Assembly (NCBI GenBank): GCA_020205615.1
Contig: CM035160.1
Span: 124,587,605 to 124,651,604 of the forward strand
From: Panax quinquefolius
Lineage: Eukaryota > Streptophyta > Magnoliopsida > Apiales > Araliaceae
Length of the DNA stretch: 64,000 nucleotides
Direction of reading: 5' to 3'
Of this stretch, positions 11,540 through 23,893 are shown piece by piece (positions within the stretch are counted from its first letter, which is position 1; every line of letters begins with the position of its first letter). The translations under genes were made by a program, and so were the position numbers. A model generated the notes under the pieces. That model saw only the letters and a program-made list of their open reading frames with translations. It had not been told where the DNA came from and did no database searches.

Positions 11540-11746
11540 AATGATGAGGCTGAGCGGAAGAAGAAAAAGAAGATAAAATTAGTAGGGGAACAAGTGAAAT
11601 TGACTCCTGGATCGCATTTAGGTTATGGTTTTGAACGTGTTGATCATGTCAAAACAACTACAGCAGTTTTTAAGCCAACTACTGGTATTGCCCAACCTGA
11701 GAGATTAGATGCATCAAAAGAGAATGTTACTGTTGATCTGAAGGAG
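11540..11746 (+). pseudogene. Unrecognised exon, Lys-rich start, with splice donor
   Basis: An open frame in phase with codons from about 11549 encodes a basic run (ERKKKKKIKLVGEQ), then TPGSHLGYGFERVDHVK and FKPTTGIAQPERLD, ending at a good donor, AAGGAG/GTATAC. Its length, codon use and clean donor look like a genuine plant exon. I do not recognise the family. It lies between the OTU and SMC6-like exons on the same strand, but nothing shows that they belong to one gene. Confidence 0.45.
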
Positions 11747-12188
11747 GTATACACCTTGGTTTGCTTTCAGACATTTTTAGCTTTGTTACTTCGATGTGGC
11801 TCACTTAGCCATGTAAAGTGAAATGTGTGAAGTTATGCAAGGGTAATTGATAACTTCCCTTTCTCGGCAGGATGAAAGGTTTCCTAATAGAAAGAGCTCT
11901 GTCTCGCAAAGTTGAAAGCAAAGAAAAGATCGAGATTGAATATTTGGGATTCTTGAATAAGAAAGTTAAAATATTGGGGAGAAGGAATTAAGGTAATATT
12001 CTCTTTACTACCCCCACAACCCCCAATCCCCACCCAAAGGCCCAAGTATTAGAAAGGGTAAAGCTGTTCCCTACTATTCTTTGTTTTATTTATTTGCTTG
12101 TTTCTTTATGTGTACTTGGGACAATTGGTTACCAATGATCTCCATTTGTGTTCTATACTAACATTATAGTATTCAATTTTTCTTTAAG

Positions 12189-12339
12189 GCAACATTGCTT
12201 CATCATGTCGATGATCTATTAAAAAGTATTGAGAAACAACTGAATGGTGCAAATGAGTTGGTTGAGGATCTGGAGATTTCTATAAAACCCATTCAGAAGG
12301 AACTTAATGAGTTGCAAGGAAAGATTTAAAGCATGGAAG
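12189..12339 (+). pseudogene. SMC6-like coiled-coil exon fragment with internal stop
   Basis: Acceptor TTTCTTTAAG precedes, and donor GAAG/GTTCTT follows, a 151-base exon. It encodes DDLLKSIEKQLNGANELVED, then LEISIKPIQKEL and a LQGKI end, a heptad-like coiled coil. The IKP(I/V).KEL.EL.GKI stretch resembles the coiled-coil arm of plant SMC6, a subunit of the SMC5/6 DNA-repair complex; this is from memory and rests on one exon. A TAA at 12327-12329 falls where the family would continue (GKI-x-NME), so the exon is dead as read. Confidence 0.5.
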
Positions 12340-12779
12340 GTTCTTTTTCTATTTGGATTTGAAGCAAATGATATTTTGATTGTCTATTTGTCTTTTTCTA
12401 CTTATGAGCAATACGATGTACATTAGTACCACGTAGCAATTCTATTGTCTTTGTGTATTGATTTTGGCACTAAGTGCCTCTGGTGACATATTTGCTTCAT
12501 TTTTCTGACTTGCTATTATTTTTAAATGTACAGGAAGATTGCTTCTACGACCTTCCTTACAATACTGGGTATCAAATTTTTGTGCTACGTTTACGGAAGA
12601 CAAAGGACGAAATTATGAAGTGTACTCTCTCTATATATGTAGATATATACTTTGATTGAAGAACTGTGGTAGCTTTAGATGGTTAATTGTAAAGATAATG
12701 AATGATTATGTAGTGGATGGTTTTATTAAGGTAATAATATTTTAGTTTTTTATATTTTTGCCATTATTTGCTATGGGGA
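12340..12779 (+). other. Intron-like sequence with one more exon-like piece
   Basis: After T-rich intron-like DNA, an acceptor TTTTTAAATGTACAG at about 12520-12534 leads into about 85 bases of GC-richer, exon-like sequence that I cannot assign. AT-rich sequence follows up to the CACTA subterminal repeats. Confidence 0.3.
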
Positions 12780-13502
12780 CATTGAGCCAGCCAGGTATAC
12801 AAAAATAATGTCAAATTTTGATTTGGCAATAATATAATTCGTTACCAAAGCATTGAACAAGTTTTAATATAGCAATAATTTTTTATACATTTAACAACAA
12901 ATTTTCGTTGTTAATGACATTAAAAATATAATATTTGACAACGAAAAATTAACCTAAAAACAACGAAGAGGATATTGTTGCTAATACTAAAATAAAAGCC
13001 AACATTTTTTATCGTTGTTGATTCAGAATAATGTCGTTGCCATATAATATAATCAGCAACGAAAATCGTTACTAAAAAGTTTACATTCCGCAACGAAAGC
13101 AAGCTTAGGCAACAATTTTCATAATTTACTGCAACAAAAAATGTCGTTGCAAAATGGTGTCAATTGCAACGAAAATGCATGGTCGTAACAAAAAAAAAAG
13201 AGTTCATTTCGTTGTCAATTAACAGGCTTTTGCAACGAAATGGGGTTTTTAGCAACGCCATTTTAATTATTCTGCAACAATACATTTTGTTGCTAAAGGA
13301 TCGATAAGACAAATTTCGTTGCAAAATGTATTACTTTTGGCAATGAAAATATCGTTCGTTAATGACAATTAGCAACGCTTCATCAGGCAAATGACTAAAG
13401 ACGAACGATTAAGAAAGTCGTTGCTAAAACCCTTTAGCAACGAAATTTGGCACCTTTAGCAACGAAAATCGGTTATTGCTGAAGCCCTATTTTTTTGTAG
13501 TG
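12780..13502 (-). mobile_element. CACTA-type DNA transposon end with subterminal repeats
   Basis: Read inward on the minus strand from 13502 the sequence is CACTACAAAAAAATAGGGC, a typical CACTA terminal inverted repeat. It is followed by roughly 18 subterminal copies of TAGCAACGAAA or its inverse TTTCGTTGCTA across about 700 bp, the kind of sites CACTA transposases bind. I could not find the matching left terminus, so it is either a truncated end or one side of a larger element that includes the gene fragments at 9361-12620. Confidence 0.75.
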
Positions 13503-13940
13503 AGATCCTGCAAATCGTTGTCAGACGGTTTCTAGGTAAATCTGGGTTACCCAGAACAGTTGGTCAATGCGGGTTAACGACCTTTAATCCTTCATAACTT
13601 ACGATCTAGACATGATCTGGCCTTGCTTTAAGTACCAGATCAAAGACCATACAACGTACTACACGTTTCAACAGTTAAAACACAAATACAAATAATAGAC
13701 ACCGATCTATGAGGTCTGACATTTGACTGTCAGACACTAATTTTCCAGATTTCCAGATTTGAGAAATCTTTAAATTCGAGCATCAAGATGATATGGATCT
13801 GAGTTTTGACAACCCAGATCATCAAATGACACTCTAATACACAACTTAAAACAATAAATTACATCATCTAACAAGATCTAGCGAATTAGGGCTTTGATCT
13901 TTGATTCTGACTTTTGGATCCTGTTCTTGGAAAGCTAAGA
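13503..13940. repeat. Flank of element B, possible old LTR remnant (left part)
   Basis: Once element B and one TAAGA copy are removed, this stretch is continuous with 34258-36131. The joined 2.3 kb could be a decayed minus-strand LTR, because its far end reads TGTAACAACCTGATA on the minus strand, a usual gypsy LTR start. No coding sequence is seen. Confidence 0.4.
13936..13940. repeat. Target-site duplication of element B, left copy (TAAGA)
   Basis: TAAGA here and at 34253-34257 immediately flank the outer TG and CA of the B LTRs, the 5-bp duplication made by gypsy integrase. Confidence 0.92.
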
Positions 13941-16628
13941 TGTAAGACCCCAACTTATTATTAATGAAATTTAATTTTCTCTATTGATTATTTTGAAATA
14001 GTAAGGGTTGATTTGATTAATGTGGATAGTTAGGGGTAAAATACGCAAATACTTCAAAATAAGCAAGTGGTTATAAAATATTCATTGTTGTTTGGGAATA
14101 TTCGTTTGGTCGTGGAATATTCGCATCGTTGGGAATATTCGCATGCGACTACAGACCAATGTATGTGGGCCCCATAACTGAAAAGCGATGGATGAAGAAA
14201 AAACACAAACATAAGTGGTTTAAAAATAACGGCGTGGTTATCAAGTATTATCGTATTAAAAATAATTTGGTTAAAACACAAGATATTACCAGATTGCACA
14301 CCAATTATTGATTCTACGTAAGAAGGCACTACTCAATAATGGTTACAAAGAATTATCGCTCAAAGATTTTATTGGGTTAATAATTGCGTTGATATTTTAT
14401 ATTCATTGTTGTTTCAATAATTGTCATTACACAAGATTTTTCATTATCGAAGCAATAATTCATATTATCCGAATAATATTATTAGATAACATTATTGGCA
14501 ATGTCTAGAAAGTTACATCTAAGGAGAGGTTTGGTCACCTAATTGCGGCGCCAAGAAGAAGAAATTCTTATTGGAAGCCCCCTTTCACAGAATCGCCTGG
14601 TTGTCAATATTGTGATCAGTAATATTATTTGTGAATAATTAATTATTGATTCATATGATGAGGAAAATATTGATTTTATGTGGATATAGATGGAGAAAAA
14701 TTTTAATGTGACAATTGTTGAAAATTGAAATTTTATCTTTTTACGATAAAATAATTCATTTAAATATATTATTATATTTTAATAATATAATAATGGTGAT
14801 ATTTTACAACGAATGTGGGATATATAAGTATACGAGGAGGAAGAGTATTTTTGTTGCAATAAATGTTTAAAACATGTTAAACATGATGGTGGACCCCATT
14901 TATCGATCGAAATTTGATTATAATTTGTAAAATCGCCGTTTATGGATTTCGGTCAATTTCTATTTAGAATTTGGAAAAACTTTCTTCTGCAAAGTTGTAG
15001 AGAATTGAATTTCCTATAAAAACTCGCGAGATTCGAATTTTCTGATGAAAAGGCTATTTATTATAAATTATTGAAGTTCCGAAGTTCCGAAATAATTAAT
15101 TTTTGGGAGTTTTAGTTAATTATTTTGAGAAAAACGTTTTTTTGCAACTAAGTTGGCCTCACATGTGATTCAAATGGGCTGAGATCAGTTGTCTAAGGTG
15201 GGCTAAAGAAAATGTGAAAAATATATTAATATTATATTCAATTTTTCGCTTTTGGTGTTCTAAGCATTTTCCTATAAATAGGGTGCTTAGGTTAGAATTG
15301 AAAAACAAACCGTAAAGCGAAGTTTCTCTCTATTTTCTCTCGATATATTGAGCGTATTCTTGTGAGTATACTTTGAGTATTGTTAGGCGGTTGCAAGTTC
15401 CTTCAAAGACTATACTCAGATTCCAAATTTAAGTACTAATCTTTCGAGGTAAAGGATGTTATTTTCTTCTCAAATGATATTATTTCTTCAATATCATTAT
15501 CTTTGAAATATTGGTTGAAACTTTTTATCAAATTTGAAACTTTTTCATGTCTGGGGTTACTATTCATGAGTTACTATTCACGAGTTACTATTCATGAGTT
15601 ACTATTCACGAGTTCTTATTCACGAGTACTATTCATGAAGCGTGAAGATGTTTTTTGGGAAATTTCTATCTTTTGGGTGTCTGAGTTACTATTCACGTAT
15701 ACCGGCACTATTCAAAAAAAATAAAATTTCTTCTTTTGTCCAAAATATCTATTCGGATACTCGCTTTGATTGTATCCATGTTTTGATCATTCTTGAATTT
15801 TACACCACTATGATTATTTTTGAGGTATTTTTGAACATGGATAAAACAAAGTACGAATCCTTAATCCTTAATCCTTGTCATTTTGTTTCAATCGGATTCG
15901 TTTTTTTAAAATATTTTTCATCATCCTCATCTTAAATGATGATATTATTGAATATCTTTGGCCCGTAATGCAAAGATGAATGATTTCTCAAGAATATCTT
16001 TGGTAGTAGCAAAAAGATGAACGTGTGTTTAGATGAACATGACTAATCGATGAATATCTTTGGCTCAGAGTGCAAAAGATGAATATTTGATTCCGAGATG
16101 TATATTGATTGATGTTACAGGATAAAAGATAGAGCTTTGAACTTTTAAATTTATACATGAAGATAGTAGTTTGCATTCTCTACTTAACTCTCCTAATGAA
16201 TTATTATTTCATTCATGTAATATTGATTTAAAATTTGTTGTCTATTGTATTCTATTAGATTTTTCCCGTTGAAGACTAACGGTAATTTGTTGTATATTAT
16301 CTTAGTCATAATATTCTTTATCGGGCTAGTTGAGCTCACCCTTTTCCTTTTTGTTCCATTTTTTCTTCTCGTGAGGCGAGAATATAGCGAGTGTAATTCT
16401 GGGTATGGAATGAAGGTTCTAGAAAGAGTTGTTTAGTAGTCCTCACCATTTTGTAAAATAATGTATCAATAAATGTGATGAGGATTTATTTGAGTATAGA
16501 TATTATCTAGAAGATAATATTTGTATTCAAACTCACGCTTTCATTGTTGTAATAATAAAGTTGTAGTTGTTTTCGCACTGTATTGACAACTCAGAATGGG
16601 TGATGTATACCTATTTTGGGGGCGTCAC
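13941..16628 (+). repeat. 5' LTR of gypsy element B
   Basis: Runs from TGTAAGACCCC to GGGGGCGTCAC, 2.69 kb, and matches the 3' LTR at 31561-34252. A promoter TATA box (CCTATAAATAGGG) lies at 15271-15283. Downstream are the GTTACTATTCA(T/C)GA tandem block (15553-15640) and three AATATCTTTGG...GCAAAGATGA units (15950-16095). Open frames inside it are low-complexity or LTR shadows. Confidence 0.95.
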
Positions 16629-16650
16629 GCTTGGTATCGAGCTTAGGGAT
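16629..16650 (+). other. Primer-binding site of element B
   Basis: TTGGTATCGAGC starts two bases after the LTR, matching the 5' part of the initiator-tRNA-Met site with one base missing in the middle. Confidence 0.65.
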
Positions 16651-16839
16651 ATGATCTTTGGCGGAGATCGGGGAATAGAACTAGGAGGGAGAGACGAGGT
16701 AAATCCTTCGCTAGTGTGTCCTACCTAAGCTTATTTGTTAGTTGGTCAAGATATAAGGATATTATGTGATATATTGATTTCCTTAATTAACCCTTGTTTT
16801 ATACAAAGATTTGAGAATGTCATAATCGAGAATATTTAC

Positions 16840-17900
16840 AATGGAAATGAGGCTGTGGAGACGCCTGCATACTCACCAACGAGGAGAGCGAACAGCAAAA
16901 AGTCACAATGTTCCTCCCATGAACAACACCACCGAAAGCGTGATGATGAACGAGGGATGTTTAGAAGCTTTGCAGTTCATGCAAAATCAGACGAGGGAGA
17001 CTCGTGTTCAAAATACTGAGAGAAATGATAGCAATTCACGGGTTGTCACCACCAAGCTTCAAAGAGTTGGGACCACCGAATTTAAGGGAAAGCCGATCCG
17101 ATCATAGGCGGAAACATGGGTCAAGCAAATTACCAAGATATTCGATGTCTTGGGATGCACGAGAACAGAGAAGGTTCCATTCGCCACCTTTATGTTCCGT
17201 GGCAAGGCATTCATCGGTGGGAGTCGTGAAGCGTACTCCATCCAAACCGCACTCAAAGATGTCTTGGGAAACGCTTTTGAAACTATTTAATGACAAATAC
17301 TTTCCCGAAAGTGTTTCTATATGAAGGAAGTGAAGTTCATCAGATTAGAGCAAAACAACATGACGGTGTCTCAAAGACGAGGCAAAGTTTGCAGAGTTAT
17401 CGTGTTTGCACCTCATTTGGTGGAGAATGAGGAACGTATGACGCGGATGTTTCTTAGAGGTTTGAAACGTGCATACGTCAATATCTCATTTCTCATAAAC
17501 TTTCTCTATTCAGATGTTGTAAGCAGGCTCAATTATTAGAGCGAGATAACGAGTACGGCCAACCCGAGGGACCATAACCGAGGATCGTATCGGAGATAGC
17601 GATCAATGTAATAATGATAACCAATGGAGAAAGAAACAGACGGACAAAATGGTAACCACTCTGGTGGTAATCATGGCCATGAAAATAGAAGAAGCGAGTC
17701 GAGGAGGAGATTTTAAAAGAGGAGATTTAACAATGACTATGTGAAGACGACAGCGTGGCAAGAAGAATCGGTTCTAAGGGAGGAGAACGACCACCCATTA
17801 TATGCTATAAATGCTAGAAAGAGACATATCACCAAACCGTCCACAACAATTCAAGGTATGCTATAATTTTGGAAAGGAAGGACATATCGCCGAGATTATG
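16840..17900 (+). pseudogene. Element B gag with one zinc knuckle, frameshifted
   Basis: The capsid part spans about 16840-17540 in three frames. It includes KRDDERGMFRSF, a LQRVGTTEFKGKP segment, and then the W..I..IF..LGC and LFNDKYFPESV words of the Ty3 gag domain. A nucleocapsid remnant, CYNFGKEGHIAEIMQ at 17859-17900, is a CCHC knuckle that has lost its second and fourth Cys. Gag would assemble the particle around element RNA. At least four frameshifts and several stops make it non-functional. The order LTR, primer site, gag, protease, pol is that of a standard plant chromovirus. Confidence 0.8.
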
Positions 17901-17984
17901 CAGTGGCGAAACCTAGTTCAATGGGGACGGTGACTCAAAAAGATCCGTCCCGTAAAAGTCAAAGTCAACGATTAGGGAAGAGCG

Positions 17985-18135
17985 TTTGTTATGACCGGTC
18001 ATAATGCGAGGAACCCAAACGAGGTGATCACGGGTAAGCTATTTATAAATTCTTCGCGAAGTTTATACCTTACTTCGATAACCGGTGCTACCCATTCATT
18101 TATCTCTCCGCATGTGCTCAACGCTTAAACTCGAC
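17985..18135 (+). pseudogene. Element B aspartic protease remnant
   Basis: The frame carries ARNPNEVITGKLFIN, then after a short frameshift the catalytic segment TGATHSFISP (18081-18110). The aspartate codon before TGA is changed: the DTGA motif reads ITGA. The enzyme matures the polyprotein in the family. The active site is lost here as read, and the same region in C retains LLDT followed by a frameshift. Confidence 0.75.
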
Positions 18136-18229
18136 TCGGAGAAATTAGACTTTGACCTATCAATGGAAACTCCGTTAGGAGAAACTTTCATCACATCCAA
18201 TTGCTTATAAATCTTGTTTGATTCAAGTT

Positions 18230-19400
18230 GGCACCATTACCTTACCTGTTGACCTTATCTCTTTAAAGATACTTGCTTTTGATGTGATTTTAGGGAATGA
18301 TTGGTTAACTACTCATCACGCCAAAATTGATTGTTTTCGTAAGGTTGTTAGTTTTCATATTCCTAACCAACCCGTTGTACTTAATTCAAGCAACTAAACC
18401 ATTAAAATCAATCAACATCATATCTAATCATAAAGCTATGAAAACGGATGTCAAGCTTTCTTAGCCCATGTTATGGATTTGAATAAAGACACGCCAAATT
18501 TGAATAATATTCTGTTGTTATCGACTTTCCCGACGATTTCGAAGAACTCCCGGCCTACCCCTTAACGTGAAGTTGAATTCTTTATTGATCTTGAACACGG
18601 TACAAAGCCCATTTCTAAACCCCATATCGAATGGCTCTATTGAACTTCAGGAGTTAAAGGTCCAACTACAGGAATTGTTGGACATCGGTTTCATTCGTCC
18701 TAGTACATCTCCTTAGGGTGCTCCTGTTTTATTCATAAAGAAGAAAGATGAGAGTATGCGACTTTGTATTGACTATCGGGAATTGAACCATGTCACCGTC
18801 AAGAATAGGTATCCTCTACCTCGTATTGATGACTTGTTTGACCGATTGCAAGGGGCACAATTCTTTTCAAAAATCGATCTTCGCTCGGATATCATCGGTG
18901 AAGATTAGAATCGAAGATATTCCAAAGACCGCCTTGAGAACTCCAGTATGGGCATTATGAATTCTTAGTCATGTCTTTCGGATCGACTAATGCTCCGCGG
19001 CTTTCATGGATATGATGAACCGAGTATTCAAGGAATATTTGGATCGCTTTGTTGTTGTCTTTATTGATGACATCCTTATATATTCCAAAAGTCGTGAAGA
19101 TCATGAGCACCATTTAGTCGGTACTCCAAAGGCTTCGTGAAAACAAACTATATGCCAAATTGAAGAAATGCGAGTTACGGCTCGAGGAAGTAGCATTCCT
19201 TGGGCACGTGGTGTCGAAAAACATGGAGTATCATTGATCCCGTGAAGATTGAAGCAATACAAAGTTGGAGCAACCGGAAGTCGGTGGATCAAGTACGTAG
19301 CTTTTTGGGCTTAGGTGGTTATTATCGGAGATTCGTGGAAGGGTTTTCTCGAATCACTACTCCATTAACTCGCCTAACTCGGGAAGGATACAAAATTCGT
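18230..19400 (+). pseudogene. Element B reverse transcriptase, frameshifted
   Basis: Recognisable blocks in order are: the protease-RT linker with LGNDWLTTHHAKIDC (18290-18335); the LCIDYRELN block (about 18765-18790) followed by [25 protein letters not shown] (18870-18892); and the polymerase catalytic segment [18 protein letters not shown] (about 19052-19105), whose FIDD is intact. The C-terminal thumb AIQSWSNRKSVDQVRSFLGL and YYRRFVEGFS is in frame at 19200-19440. RT copies element RNA into DNA using the tRNA primer. Several single-base indels break the frame, although the catalytic aspartates remain. Confidence 0.85.
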
Positions 19401-19900
19401 GGAGAGCGAAGAATGCGAGAAGAGTTTTCAAGAGCTTAAGAGTAGACTTATTTTCAAGACTGCTCTAACAATACCATCTGGTTCGGATGGATTTGTTATC
19501 TCAAATGATGCTTCGTGCAAAGGGTTAGGATGTGTTCTCATGCAACGTGGGAAAGTCATAGCCTATGCCTCGCGACAACTTAAAGAGTATGAGAGGAATT
19601 ATTCTACTCATGATCTAGAGTTGGCAAGTAATCAAATCTTCCGCGCTAAAGATATGGAGGCACTATCTATATGGGAGAAAGTGGAGATATATTCGCATTC
19701 ATAAAAGCCTTAAATATTTCTTCACTCAAAAAGAACTTAACATCTGGCAATGACGTTGGCTCGAGCTATTGAAAGACTACGACCACACTATTCAATACCA
19801 TCCCGAAAAGCGAACGTGGTAGCCGGACGCGTTGAGTAGAAGATCATATGCACGAACGAAAAGTGCGATGATGTCAAGTATACGACAGAGCCAACTTTAA
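19400..19900 (+). pseudogene. Element B RNase H remnant
   Basis: Frame 19399-19704 carries [18 protein letters not shown], then [20 protein letters not shown] and [13 protein letters not shown]. This is the Ty3-type RNase H, with the first catalytic Asp in SNDAS and the Glu equivalent in the DLELA helix. The last catalytic block (about 19800-19850, NVVADALSR-like) reads AERGSRTR/VE after shifts. RNase H degrades the RNA strand of the RNA-DNA hybrid. Not functional as read. Confidence 0.8.
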
Positions 19901-19929
19901 TAGAAAAGTTAAGGTTGCTCAAGCCACCG

Positions 19930-21163
19930 AATCTTAGAAATGATGCGTATGAAGAAGAAAGTACAAGAAGGAGCTATTCCTAAGCGAGAATTGATGAAGA
20001 AGGAATACTTGAGTCCACTCTAGACTTTGTGTTCCTAACGACTCGATTTGAAGTACAAGATTATGATGGAGGCACACAATACACCATTTGCAATCCATCT
20101 CGGAAGTACTAAAATGTATCGTGATCTTCGACATACATTTTGGTGGAACAATATGAAGAGAGAGATTGCAAAGTTTATCTCGATGTGTTTAACTTGTTAA
20201 CGTGTAAAGGCGGAGCATCTAGTACCTAAGGGTCCGTTGCAACCACTGAGATTCCGAAATGGAAGTGGGAACACATTACCATGGATTTTAGATTCGGGTC
20301 TTCCTCCACGGTTTCTCGGGCATCAATGCTATTTGGGTTATTGTTGATAGATTAACCAAGTCTCGCTCATTTCTTACCGTCACGGAGACTTATTCACTTG
20401 AACGTCTTGCTGGTATGTACGTGAATGAGATTGTGAGGTTGTATGGCATGCCAAGATCCATAGTTTTGGATCGTGACCCAAGATTCACTTCAAGATTTTG
20501 GGTTAGCTTGCAAAAAGCTATGGGCACGGATTTACGATTGATTAAGCATACCATCCTCAAACGGATGGACAATCGAAAGGACTATTCAAACTCTTGAAGA
20601 TTTATTAAGACTCTGTGTCCAGACTTCAAGGGCGGTTGGGATAAGTATTTACCATTGGTGGAATTCTCCTATAACAACAAATTATCGAGGCAAGTATAGG
20701 TGTAGCTCCATTTGAAGCATTATATGGACGAAAGTGTCGCTCTCCAAAGTATGTTGGGACGAGGTGGGTGAAGCAACACCATTATGTGGGACCCGAGTTT
20801 GATACGTATGACTACGGAAAAGATCCAAATGATTCGACAACGATACAAAGCAAGACAAGATCGACAAAAGAGTTATGCGGATCTTCATCGAAAGGACGTG
20901 GAATTTAGTGTAAGGGATCATGTATTATCATGCGAGTTGCTTCCATGGAAGGGAGTTACAAGATTTGGGAAGAGAGGAAAGCTCAATCCACGATTTATTG
21001 GTCCATTTCAAATTCTTGACCGAGTAGGAAATTTAGCCTATAGACTCGCGTTACCTCAAAGTATGTCTCGTGTTCATAATGTGTTTCACATATATCGCAT
21101 TTCGTAAATATGTGAAAGACCCAACCACGTTATAGAGTTAGAACCGGACGAGATAGTAGAAGA
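19930..21163 (+). pseudogene. Element B integrase remnant, interrupted by element C
   Basis: The zinc-binding HHCC block is readable at about 20066-20196 (AHNTPFAIHLGSTKMYRDL ... FISMCLTC). Around 20280-20600 are core pieces including [14 protein letters not shown] (a catalytic-core beta strand) and TDLRLIKHT. From 20784 a 107-codon frame carries QDRQKSYADLHRKD and the GPF module FIGPFQILDRVGNLAYRLAL near 20993-21050. Integrase joins element DNA to the target. The frame is cut at 21164-21168 (CTTAA) by element C and resumes at 31344. Confidence 0.85.
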
Positions 21164-21168
21164 CTTAA
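21164..21168. repeat. Target-site duplication of element C, left copy (CTTAA)
   Basis: CTTAA here and at 31339-31343 flank element C. With one copy removed, the surrounding bases match the uninterrupted integrase of C (minus strand near 24085), which confirms the insertion point. Confidence 0.95.
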
Positions 21169-23871
21169 TGTGACGCCCCAAAATAGGTATACATCACCCA
21201 TTACGAAGTTGTCAATACATGGTACGTAAATAACTACAACTTTATTATTACAAATAAAAGCGTGAGTTTAAATACAAATATTATCTTCTAGACAATATCT
21301 ATACTCAAATAAATCCTCATCACATTTATTGATACATTATTTTACAAAATGGTGAGGACTACTAAACGACTCTCTCTAGAACCTTCATTCCATACCCCGA
21401 CTCAGTACTCGCTTATATTCTCGCCTCCACGAGAAAAATGGAACAAAAAAGGAAAAGGGTGAGCTCAACTAGCTCAGTAAAGAATATTATGACTAAGATA
21501 ATATACAACAAATTACCGTTAGTCTTCAACAGGAAAAATCTAATAGAATACAATAGACAACAAATTTTAAATCAATATTCGCAGCGGAAATAATAATTCA
21601 TTAGAAGAGTTAAGTAGAGAATGCAAACTACTATCTTCTATGTATGAATTTAAAAGTTCATCATCTATCTTTTATCCCTGTAACATCAATCAATATACAT
21701 CTGGAATCAAATATTCATCTTTGCACTACAGGCCAAAGATATTCATCAGTTGGTCATGTTCATCTAAACACCTGTTCATCTTTGCACTACGGCCAAAGAT
21801 ATTCTTCAGAAATCATTCATCTTTGCACTACAGGCCAAAGATATTCAATAATATCATCATTTAAGACTGAGGATGATGAAAAATATTTTTAAAGAAACGA
21901 ATCCAGTGAAACAAAATGACAAGGATTAAGGATTAAGGATTCGTACTTTGTTTTATCCATGTTCAAAAATACCTCAAAAATGATCATAGTGGTGTAAAAT
22001 TCAAGAATGATCAAAACATGGATACAATCAAAGCTAGTATCCAGAATAGATATTTTGGACAAAAAGAAGAAATTTTATTTTTCTATTGAATAGTGTCAGA
22101 TATCGTGAATAGTGCCAGTATACGTGAATAGTAACTCGACACCAAAAGATAGAAATTCCACAAAAACATCTTCACGCTTCATGAATAGTACTCGTGAATA
22201 GTAACTCGTGAATAGTAACTCATGAATAGTAACTCGTGAATAGTAACTCATGAATAGTAACCCCGACATGAAAAAGTTCCAAATTTGATAAAAAGTTCCA
22301 ACCAATATTTCAGCATAATGATATTGAAGAAATAATATCATTTGAGAAGAAAATAACATCCCTTACCTCGAAAGATTAGTACTTAATTTGGAATCTACCG
22401 TATAAGGTTGAAGGAACTTGCAGACCGTCTAACAATACTCAAAGTATACTCAAAATACTCACAAGAATACGCCGATAATATAGAGAGAAAACTTGATTTA
22501 CGGTGTGATTTTCAATTCTAACCTAAGCACCTATTTATAGGAAAATGCTTAGAACACCAAAGCGAGAAAATTTAATAAAATAATAATATTTCTTAAAATA
22601 TTCAAGCCCACCTTAGAAATCTGATTTCAGATCATTTATAACACATGTGAGCCACTCAATTACAACAAAAAACGTTTTTTTCTTAAAAAAATATTTTAAA
22701 CTCCAAAAATCAATTATTCTAATTTCGTAACTTCAATAATTCATAATAAATAGCCCTTTCATCAGAAAATTCAAATCTCATGAGTTTTTATAGGAAATTC
22801 AATTCTCTACAACTTTACAGAAGAAAGTTTTCCAAATTCCAAATAGAAATTGTTGAAATCCACAAACGGACGATTTTACAAGCTATAATCAAATTTCGGT
22901 CAATAAATGGGGTCCCACCACATGTTTAACATATTTTAAACATTTATTTCAACAAAAAATACTCCTCCTCCTCGTATAATCATATATCCCACATTCGTTG
23001 TAAAAATATCACCATTATTATATTATTAAAATATAATAATATATTTAAATGAATTATTTTATCATAAAAAGATAAAATTTCAATTTTCAACAATTGTCAC
23101 AATAAAAATTTTCTCCATCTATATCCACATAAAATCAATATTTTTCTCATCATATGAATCAATAATTAATTATTCACAAATAATATTCTGAGAATCACAA
23201 TATTGACAACCATAGGCGGTTCTCAGGAAAAGGGGCTTTCCAATAAGAATTTCTTCTTATTGGCGCGCAATTAGGTGACCAAACCTCTCCTTAGACATAA
23301 CTTTCTAGACATTGCCAATAATGTTATCTAATAATATTATTCAGATAATATGAATTATTGCTTCGATAATAAAAAAATTGTGTAATGACAATTATTGAAA
23401 CAAATGAATATAAAATATCAACGCAAAGAATTATTAACTCAATAAAATCTTTGAGCAGTAATTATCGTAACCATTATTGAGTAGTGCCTTCTTACGTAAG
23501 AATCAATAATTGGTGCAATCCGGTGCTACTCTTGTGTTTTAACCACCAAGTATTTTAACGGTAGATAGCAGAATAACTACGTCGTTATTTTTAAACAACT
23601 TATATTTATCGTTTTCTTCATCCAATCGCTTTCCGTTATGGGGGCCCACACATTATTTACTTGTCATCGTCGAATATTCCCCGACGAAGACGAATATTCC
23701 ACGACCAAAAGAATATTCCCAAACAACAATGAATATTTTATAACCACTTGCTTATTTTGAAATATTTATGTATTTTACCTAACTATCCACATTAATCACA
23801 TCAACCCTTACTATTTCAAAATAATAAATAGAGAAAATTAAATTTCATTAATAATAAGTTGGGGTCTTACA
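21169..23871 (-). repeat. 3' LTR of element C
   Basis: Minus strand TGTAAGACCCC...GGGGCGTCACA. TATA box at 22531-22540. It contains the ATAGTAACTCGTGA block (22190-22262) and three ATATCTTTGGCC...TGCAAAGATGA units (21716-21850). Confidence 0.95.
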
Positions 23872-23893
23872 ACCTCCCTCCTTATGAAATTTC
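23872..23893 (-). other. Polypurine tract of element C
   Basis: The minus strand reads ATAAGGAGGGAGGT directly before the 3' LTR. It is the plus-strand DNA primer in reverse transcription and is identical to the tract at 31548-31560 in B. Confidence 0.85.

Noticed and set aside
15503..15935. Overlapping frames with YYSRVTIHELLF repeats
   Set aside because: They are the GTTACTATTCA(T/C)GA tandem block of the LTR, and recur in the other LTRs with different frame breaks.
17059..17296. Minus-strand frames of 64-65 codons inside element B gag
   Set aside because: Antisense shadows of the gag coding sequence.
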